Origin: Bacillota bacterium
GTDB lineage: Bacteria > Bacillota > Clostridia > Oscillospirales > Acutalibacteraceae
Direction: 5' to 3'
Assembly (NCBI GenBank): GCA_030705695.1
Contig: JAUZPX010000006.1
Span: 1 to 27,683 of the forward strand
Length of the DNA stretch: 27,683 nucleotides
The translations under genes were made by a program, and so were the position numbers. The notes under the pieces were generated by a model that was given only the letters and a program-made list of their open reading frames with translations, was not told where the DNA came from and ran no database searches. Positions 23,701 to 27,683 of this stretch are shown here, piece after piece. Position 1 is the stretch's first letter. Each line of letters begins with the position of its first letter.

Positions 23701-24094
23701 TGCAGCATTTTTTATATTCATTAACCGTTGTTATCATTAAATCAATAAAATCAGGTTTATCGATCTGATATTTATACAATTCCAATTGATCTTTAGCAGC
23801 CTCTATGGCAAGGCTCATGAATACACTTCTGCCGCCGTCATCAACTTTTCGCCCTGCAAGCCCACCTGTTTGACGGAAAACAAATTCAACCAGGCGGGAA
23901 AAAGTCAAAACATTTACATTACGACAGTCGGCAGGGGCGAGCAAGCGCAGAATTTCCTTTTCTGTTTCAAAAGAATTCTGTTCAGGTACCAAAAGAATTA
24001 TTTCTTTATTTTCGATTTTAACAAGCTCACTAATCTTTTGATGAATCAATGTCGTCTTGCCTGTGCCGCTTTTTCCTAATATGAAATGTAACAT
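20750..24094 (-). CDS. addB: ATP-dependent helicase/nuclease subunit B
   Basis: Partner of AddA: an inactivated-helicase-type subunit with P-loop GKSGTGKT (7-14) and a C-terminal RecB-like nuclease with an Fe-S cluster. The single Cys of FYLCRF plus the CxxCx5C group in CAWCPYCYIC give the four cluster ligands; extra cysteines lie among them. The nuclease motif IDYKTGKK is present. An in-frame GTG at 24103 adds three residues; the ATG at 24094 is favoured because GGGTGAG lies about 5 nt before it. The 1114 residues fit the family. It lies 57 nt downstream of spoIIR. A short GTCCT/AGGAC stem (24129-24144) in that spacer has no T-run. Confidence 0.95.
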   Translation of the reverse strand: MLHFILGKSGTGKTTLIHQKISELVKIENKEIILLVPEQNSFETEKEILRLLAPADCRNVNVLTFSRLVEFVFRQTGGLAGRKVDDGGRSVFMSLAIEAAKDQLELYKYQIDKPDFIDLMITTVNEYKKCCISTDIIREKARIINDAKLKQKLVETSLVADIYDTLLHNSYVDPMDELTMLYEKLSQIDFFGGYTVFVDSFSGFTMQEQNILENIISKSYDSFFAFTTADERNTDVNNPDFTVNRTIKRLKMLAKRNGVLVAVATYLEDQKRIHTRGLQTLLNGAFNPLAESYKGEVIDIELYCGEDIYDETNYIATTIKRLVIEENYSYNDFVVVCRNSENYLGVLDSVLEKFDIPYFMDKPEPLDGKPLMKLVLSAFDVVHYGFRSEDIFKILKSDLTNFTTEEIASLENYIFIWNINGSAWLSEFYNNPRGFANEEKQSDIAELESLNKLRKRIILPLITFKNKIQNCDGLSISKAVYELLTALKVPEKLENNALKLKDSSEFNTANEQLRLWDYLIDILDQSTEILDNTQISSKRYAALLKLQIRSGNISFIPQSMDQVIIGTADRIRLSSPKIVFMIGAIEGEFPHIPVPSGIFSDNERKMLLSLDLPVYDSVLELASFEKYLASTVMTAPKEKLYVSWYAQSLSGEQKSPSQIVREIKRLLPDILVKDRYIYTPEDSIWGTKQAFEACAKIYKSKSKLSENLKYYFSKIEDYKDKFAVLDIAANEKPFMISDKEKAKDLFHENMTISASQIEKFYLCRFQYFCRYGLRLKERKPSELDALEYGSLVHYLFENILKQHEISALKSMSSEELKFEIKKLLEIYISEYMGGVTGKSTRFIHIFYKISDAALMVLQHMIIELSQSEFRPSDFELSIGDEIPPYILQLPTGEKVSITGKIDRVDIMKHEDTSYVRVIDYKTGKKEFKLSDVLYGLNLQMLIYLSALSKNGNKKFGSNIMPAGILYMPSSVSSISAKKGDSKEQIERANFESYKMSGLILDQKEVIEGMEKDVGGVFIPVKKGKDGYSGSDSLAGLEEMGILFKKIDNLAIEMAKSLHSGDIDAVPAKGGYDACAWCPYCYICGFQEEKQSNDVKKFSKDQVIELLQSENENNN

Positions 24095-24151
24095 TTTTCT
24101 CACCCAGTATAATTTTATAACATCAGGTGTCCTATAAAAAGGACTATAACA

Positions 24152-24754
24152 TTAAAGTGAATTAAACCATGAAACAACATCATAGTAATATTCAACAACT
24201 TTAAATTTCACTTGATATTTTGTACCGTTCTCTACAACATCCTGCTCGTTTGAGTTTAAAGTATTGTCAAGCGTGCTTGTCTGTGTCGCTGCTCCTATAC
24301 AAATCGGAGGAAACATTACGCACCACCAGTTGTGTCCTTTACCGCTTCCAATCAGTATCCTAAGCGCACGGTATTTTCCGGCAGGCATTGTGATATTATC
24401 ATAGATTCTTGTGTTGAAATACATATCTGTAAGCTGTGCGGTAACTTTGTAGTCGTAGCCGTTATCATGAATTGTTTTCTCTGCTATTTTTTTAATCTCA
24501 GGTAAATTCTGCTCTGTAACTTCAATCGCATCATCTTTGCTTGTAAATCCTTTGAAATTTGCTCTAGCAAACTTAAGAATATTGTCTCTTACTTTTAATT
24601 TTAAGTCTTGATCTGCTTTGGAATCGGAATTTGCTAGAATATGCAGCCTAAAAACGTCATGTGAGATTTCATCGCATTTTGCGGTAAAAGGAATCATAGA
24701 AAAAATAATTGTAAGTACAATAGAAATAGAAATAGATTTTATAAGTAACTTCAT
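24152..24754 (-). CDS. spoIIR: Stage II sporulation protein R
   Basis: Secreted signal made in the forespore that triggers SpoIIGA to cleave pro-sigma-E in the mother cell. The 200-residue protein has a signal peptide (1-26), the family N-terminal FRLHILANSDS (35-45), LKLKVRD, PAGKYRALRI and the highly conserved GHNWWCVMFPP. Sits between ispE and addB. SD AAAGGG lies 10 nt and CAGG 6 nt before the ATG; both fall in a stem-loop (separate entry). I could not find a convincing sigma-F promoter, although sigma-F control is expected from known SpoIIR biology. Confidence 0.95.
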   Translation of the reverse strand: MKLLIKSISISIVLTIIFSMIPFTAKCDEISHDVFRLHILANSDSKADQDLKLKVRDNILKFARANFKGFTSKDDAIEVTEQNLPEIKKIAEKTIHDNGYDYKVTAQLTDMYFNTRIYDNITMPAGKYRALRILIGSGKGHNWWCVMFPPICIGAATQTSTLDNTLNSNEQDVVENGTKYQVKFKVVEYYYDVVSWFNSL

Positions 24755-24756
24755 AA

Positions 24757-24802
24757 AAAACCTGCCCTTTCAAGATTGATGACTTGATTATTGACAGGTT
24801 TT
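24757..24802 (-). promoter_or_regulatory. Two-part stem-loop over the spoIIR ribosome binding site
   Basis: In minus-strand RNA, AAAACCUG (24802-24795) pairs with CAGGUUUU (24764-24757), and inside it UCAAG/CUUGA (24787-24783 with 24774-24770) forms a second short stem with an 8-nt loop. The SD AAAGGG falls in the internal loop and CAGG in the outer stem; a U-run runs into the AUG. It may be a leaky terminator for ispE, an RBS lock, or both. The long internal loop makes it less stable than the dacF hairpin. Confidence 0.45.
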
Positions 24803-24808
24803 CCCAGT

Positions 24809-25684
24809 TTATTCAGTTATAATTTTACAGCCATATTTTAACGGTGTACAAAGGAAAACATCTTGATACATTGTTTTCAAAATATTTAATGCTGCATGGG
24901 CATCGGAATCTTTCTCGAAAATTCCAAAGACAGCCGAGCCGCTTCCAGTCATTCTTGAACCGAGCGCACCGTTTTGATTCATAATATCTCTGGTTTTTTC
25001 AACTTCTTTTAATGCCATGACTTTTTCAAAATCGTTCACCATTGAATTGGTAATTTCTCTTAAATTTCCGTCAGAAAAAGCTTGTAATGCACGAATCGTT
25101 TCTTTATTGTCGGAAAAACCATGAGCGTCGGAAAGAGAATATGCCTCTTTTGTTGAAACACTGACATTCGGCTTGGCAATTAAAATTTGGCAATCAGGCA
25201 TGTCCTGAATTTTAGTAAGTTCCGTACCTACTCCACCGATAAGCATACTGCCTCCGAAAAGGCAAAAAGGAATATCTGTTCCTATTTTTGCACCGATTTC
25301 AGCTAATTCTTGTAATGATAACCCCGTATTATACAAAGTGTTTAATGCTATAAGCACTGCCGCGCCATCTGTACTTCCACCGGCAAGCCCTGCTTCGGTA
25401 GGGATTTGCTTATCTATGTTGATATGAATTCCGTAATCCATAATCGAATTGCTTTCAAAAAAAGCAACAGCAGCTTTATACACAATATTTTTATCGTTGC
25501 AAGGCACGTTTGGATGATTACATGAAACTGATATCCCTTTTTCTTTGCACGCTGCAACAGAAACGGTATCATAAAGTGATACAGCCTGCATTATCATCGA
25601 CAAGGTGTGATAACCGTTATCAAGCTTTCCTGTAATCTGTAATACCAAATTTATTTTTGCTGGTGCTTTTACCGTAACCTGCAT
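24809..25684 (-). CDS. ispE: 4-diphosphocytidyl-2-C-methyl-D-erythritol kinase
   Basis: GHMP kinase for the fourth step of the MEP pathway, phosphorylating CDP-methylerythritol between IspD and IspF. The 291-residue protein has the catalytic K10 in KAPAKINL, the GHMP loop PTEAGLAGGSTDGAA (95-109), and the catalytic D137 in GTDIPF. The linked ispE-spoIIR order fits sporulating Clostridia. AAGG stands 11 nt before the ATG, a rather long spacing. It is 23 nt downstream of the aminotransferase, so probably co-transcribed. Confidence 0.95.
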   Translation of the reverse strand: MQVTVKAPAKINLVLQITGKLDNGYHTLSMIMQAVSLYDTVSVAACKEKGISVSCNHPNVPCNDKNIVYKAAVAFFESNSIMDYGIHINIDKQIPTEAGLAGGSTDGAAVLIALNTLYNTGLSLQELAEIGAKIGTDIPFCLFGGSMLIGGVGTELTKIQDMPDCQILIAKPNVSVSTKEAYSLSDAHGFSDNKETIRALQAFSDGNLREITNSMVNDFEKVMALKEVEKTRDIMNQNGALGSRMTGSGSAVFGIFEKDSDAHAALNILKTMYQDVFLCTPLKYGCKIITE

Positions 25685-25707
25685 ATTTTCAACTGCCTTG
25701 CTACATA

Positions 25708-26877
25708 TTAAATTTCTCTCAAAAAGCTTTCAATTCTTGCCAAAGCATCTTGAATATGCTTAATAGAGTATGAATACGACACTCTAACAAAGCCTTCTCC
25801 GCAATCACCGAAAGCAGTACCCGGTACAACAGCCACTCTCTTTGATTCGATTAGCCTTGTGCAGAATTCCTCGCTTGAAAGCCCTGTCTTTTTAATGCAA
25901 GGGAACACATAAAAAGCACCCATCGGTTCAAAGCAATCCATATCCATTTTGCGGAATCCGCCGACAATCAACCTGCGGCGCATATCATATTCATCACGCA
26001 TGCTTTTTATATCGTCATAACCGTTTTTTAGTGCTTCAATAGCAGCATACTGAGCCGTTGTAGGAGCGCTCATAATTCCGTATTGATGAAGCTTTGTCAT
26101 CGCGTCAACAATTTCTTTAGGTCCTAGAGTATATCCCAAACGCCAGCCTGTCATAGCATATGCTTTTGAAAACCCAGAAACAACTATTGTGCGTTCTTTC
26201 ATTCCTTTAAGTGAGGAAATCGAAACATGCGGCTCATCACCATAAGTAAGCTCAGCATAAATTTCATCAGATAAAACAAGTATATTTCGCTCAATTGCAA
26301 TTTTTGCAATCTCTTCGAGATCGCTTTTTCGCATAACAGCGCCTGTCGGATTGTTCGGATACGGTAAAATCAAAAGTTTTGTTTTGTCAGTTATATGAGA
26401 TAAAACTTCTTCTTTTGTAAGACGAAACTCATTCTCACTTTTTGTCTCAATAATAACTGGAGTTGCGCCTGCCATTACCGTAAGAGGTTCATAACAAACA
26501 AAACTCGGTTGAGGAATAAGCACCTCATCCCCATTTTTTACAAGGCAGCGCAAGCAAAGGTCAATGGCTTCCGAACCGCCAACAGTCACCAGTACTTCGC
26601 AAGAAGAGTCATAAGAAACACCGAATCTATTGCTGAAATATGTAGAAATCTCTTCTCGGAGCTCGTTAAATCCTCTGTTTGGTGAATACCATGTTCTTCC
26701 CTTTTGCAGTGATTCAATTCCTGCTTCACGAATATGCCATGGCGTTTTAAAATCCGGCTCTCCGATGCTAAGCGATATGACATTATCCATTTCATTGGCT
26801 ATATCAAAAAACTTACGAATACCCGAGGGTTTTACTTCTTTTATATTTTCATTCAACAATGAGCTGTAATCTATCAC
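25708..26877 (-). CDS. PLP-dependent class I/II aminotransferase (PatA/AspC-like)
   Basis: A 389-residue fold-type I aminotransferase, cytoplasmic. NNPTGA (175-180), SDEIYAEL (203-210), the PLP lysine K238 in SGFSKAYAMTGWRLGY and the final PGTAFG and RVSYS segments are clear. It resembles PatA/aromatic or aspartate aminotransferase subgroups; the exact substrate cannot be read. The start is a GTG overlapping the Lrp-gene stop as GTGA (26874-26877), with AAGGGGA about 8 nt upstream. The tight coupling to an Lrp-type sensor suggests the regulator responds to an amino acid this enzyme handles. Confidence 0.92.
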   Translation of the reverse strand: MIDYSSLLNENIKEVKPSGIRKFFDIANEMDNVISLSIGEPDFKTPWHIREAGIESLQKGRTWYSPNRGFNELREEISTYFSNRFGVSYDSSCEVLVTVGGSEAIDLCLRCLVKNGDEVLIPQPSFVCYEPLTVMAGATPVIIETKSENEFRLTKEEVLSHITDKTKLLILPYPNNPTGAVMRKSDLEEIAKIAIERNILVLSDEIYAELTYGDEPHVSISSLKGMKERTIVVSGFSKAYAMTGWRLGYTLGPKEIVDAMTKLHQYGIMSAPTTAQYAAIEALKNGYDDIKSMRDEYDMRRRLIVGGFRKMDMDCFEPMGAFYVFPCIKKTGLSSEEFCTRLIESKRVAVVPGTAFGDCGEGFVRVSYSYSIKHIQDALARIESFLREI

Positions 26878-27356
26878 AGTATGAGTCCCCTTTTATCTTC
26901 CTCACGTTCTGTTTCGGCAAAGCTTACTCCGCCATCTTTATAGCGTTTCAACAAGAAATGAGTCGCTGTGGATATTACAGAATCCAAAGCAGATAATTTT
27001 TTAGAAACAAACGAAGCTACTTCCTGAATTGTATTGCCTTTTACAAATACTGCAAGGTCGTATACTCCCGCAATAAGATAAACGCTTTCAACTTCATCAA
27101 AGCTCATAACGCTCTGCGCAATTTCATCAAATCCAGTTTCTTTCTTTGGTGTTACTTTAAGCTCAATAAGTGCTGTTACGCCTGCATTAGGAACCTTTTC
27201 CCAATTAATAAGCGTACGGTAGCCTTTTATTATACCTTTTTCTTCATATTCGGCAATTTGTGCTTTAATCTTCTCTTCAGGTTCGTTAAGTAAAAAAGAA
27301 AGTTCTGTTGTTGTTAATCTGGCATTTTCACTCAATAATTCCAATAATTTTTTCAT
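26874..27356 (-). CDS. Lrp/AsnC-family transcriptional regulator
   Basis: A 160-residue regulator: winged helix-turn-helix at about 1-50 and an AsnC/RAM ligand domain at about 62-140, with the conserved G97-V-Y-D100. These proteins sense amino acids and bind as octamers. A GTG at 27365 is in frame; the ATG at 27356 is better, having AAGGGGTG (27363-27370) 6 nt upstream. It overlaps the aminotransferase by 4 nt. The C-terminal tail of about 20 residues is charged and not part of the usual domain. Likely autoregulates this operon, by analogy. Confidence 0.92.
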   Translation of the reverse strand: MKKLLELLSENARLTTTELSFLLNEPEEKIKAQIAEYEEKGIIKGYRTLINWEKVPNAGVTALIELKVTPKKETGFDEIAQSVMSFDEVESVYLIAGVYDLAVFVKGNTIQEVASFVSKKLSALDSVISTATHFLLKRYKDGGVSFAETEREEDKRGLIL

Positions 27357-27403
27357 AAAAAACACCCCTTATTTTAATTTATACTATAAAAATCAATTAC
27401 GTT

Positions 27404-27683
27404 TTATAAAGCTTGCGGAGCCTTGATTTCAGCAAGTTGAATATGATTAAGGCAAATTGCAACACACAAACAAAGAATTTCACGATTTTCAGAAAGTATA
27501 TTTATTTCATATCCGTCACCAAATTGCCCCCAACGTACGCAATGAGACATAATTACAGAGTTGTCAATATCAACAATATCATAATTTTTTGTTAACAAAT
27601 CGCCTCGAATATGCCAGCTTATTCCGTAAAAAGTAAACTGTTGCTTAGCATATGTGAGCGTAATTTTATCATTGCCAACAGTA
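27404..27683 (-). CDS. LURP-one-related protein, partial (N-terminus beyond window)
   Basis: The frame is open from the window edge to a TAA at 27404-27406, so this is the C-terminal 92 residues or so of a longer protein, not a 64-residue gene. The segments FTFYGISWHIRGDLL, YDIVDID, WGQFGDGYEI and CLCVAICLNHI follow the strand pattern of the LURP-one/tubby-C-like family, which in bacteria is of unknown function, around 160 residues. It lies 47 nt upstream of the Lrp gene on the same strand, and no terminator is seen between them. Family call from pattern only. Confidence 0.65.
   Translation of the reverse strand, partial: TVGNDKITLTYAKQQFTFYGISWHIRGDLLTKNYDIVDIDNSVIMSHCVRWGQFGDGYEINILSENREILCLCVAICLNHIQLAEIKAPQAL

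Noticed and set aside
24129..24144. A spoIIR terminator (GTCCT/AGGAC stem)
   Set aside because: Five base pairs and no T-run on the minus strand; too weak to call.
24755..24830. A sigma-F promoter for spoIIR
   Set aside because: GGGAAAACC on the minus strand partly matches the -10, but no GYATA-like -35 is found at the right distance.
27404..27598. A complete 64-residue gene starting with TTG at 27598
   Set aside because: The same frame stays open to the window edge and gives a better family match when extended, so it is a partial gene.
1..27683. CRISPR arrays, IS elements, phage genes, tRNA or rRNA genes
   Set aside because: No repeat-spacer pattern, transposase or integrase motif, terminal repeats, or tRNA/rRNA-like sequence was seen on either strand.

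Overview
The window reads as ordinary chromosome of a low-GC, Gram-positive, endospore-forming anaerobe of the class Clostridia. An Oscillospirales/Ruminococcaceae-type relative is my best guess, not proven. The reasons are dipicolinate synthase (dpaA/dpaB), spoIIR, a DUF1540 protein, addAB instead of recBCD, the non-mevalonate genes ispD, ispF and ispE, a ferredoxin-linked 2-oxoacid oxidoreductase, AT-rich spacers with strong Shine-Dalgarno sites, and 4-nt ATGA/GTGA overlaps. I see no insertion sequence, phage gene, CRISPR array, tRNA or rRNA, and no gene-free stretch longer than about 300 bases.

Layout. (1) 1-2.4 kb, minus strand: ispD-ispF (isoprenoid precursors) followed by a DacF-type D,D-carboxypeptidase whose ribosome binding site lies inside a 14-bp hairpin. 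(2) 2.5-7.6 kb, minus strand: one operon from a good sigma-A promoter at about 7.7 kb. It encodes a zinc-ribbon membrane protein, a MetY-type sulfhydrylase, a P-loop ATPase, and a four-subunit 2-oxoacid:ferredoxin oxidoreductase (ferredoxin, VorB, TPP subunit, gamma). (3) 7.8-9.3 kb, minus strand: dpaA-dpaB, making the spore solute dipicolinate, behind a sigma-K-like promoter. (4) 9.4-12.1 kb: a loose set of single genes for the cell surface or of unknown role: a CapE-like UDP-GlcNAc dehydratase (+), DUF1540 protein (-), a small membrane-anchored unknown (+), and a CAP/SCP-domain protein (-), separated by hairpin terminators. (5) 12.3-17.1 kb: a CofE-like protein (-) diverges from recD2-comFC-mreB (+). 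The two promoters interleave, and the mreB copy is divergent in its nucleotide pocket. (6) 17.2-27.4 kb, minus strand: an Lrp-type regulator, class I aminotransferase, ispE, spoIIR, addB, addA, ending at a terminator pair shared with mreB. A LURP-one-like gene enters from the right edge.

How the parts fit: several genes serve envelope growth and sporulation (isp genes for lipid carriers, dacF, mreB, capE-like, spoIIR, dpaAB); addAB, recD2 and comFC serve DNA repair and uptake; the 2-oxoacid oxidoreductase operon serves amino-acid fermentation and may be tied to sulfur amino-acid metabolism through metY.

Nothing here is a clear new defence or mobile system. The points most worth a second look are the start-codon hairpins of dacF and spoIIR, the altered MreB active-site motifs, the metY-ATPase-Vor operon, the twin CX3C segment of the CAP protein, the perfect 13-bp dyad upstream of the DUF1540 gene, and a CofE homologue in an organism type not expected to make F420. 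Gene functions rest on motif recognition by eye; no database search was run.
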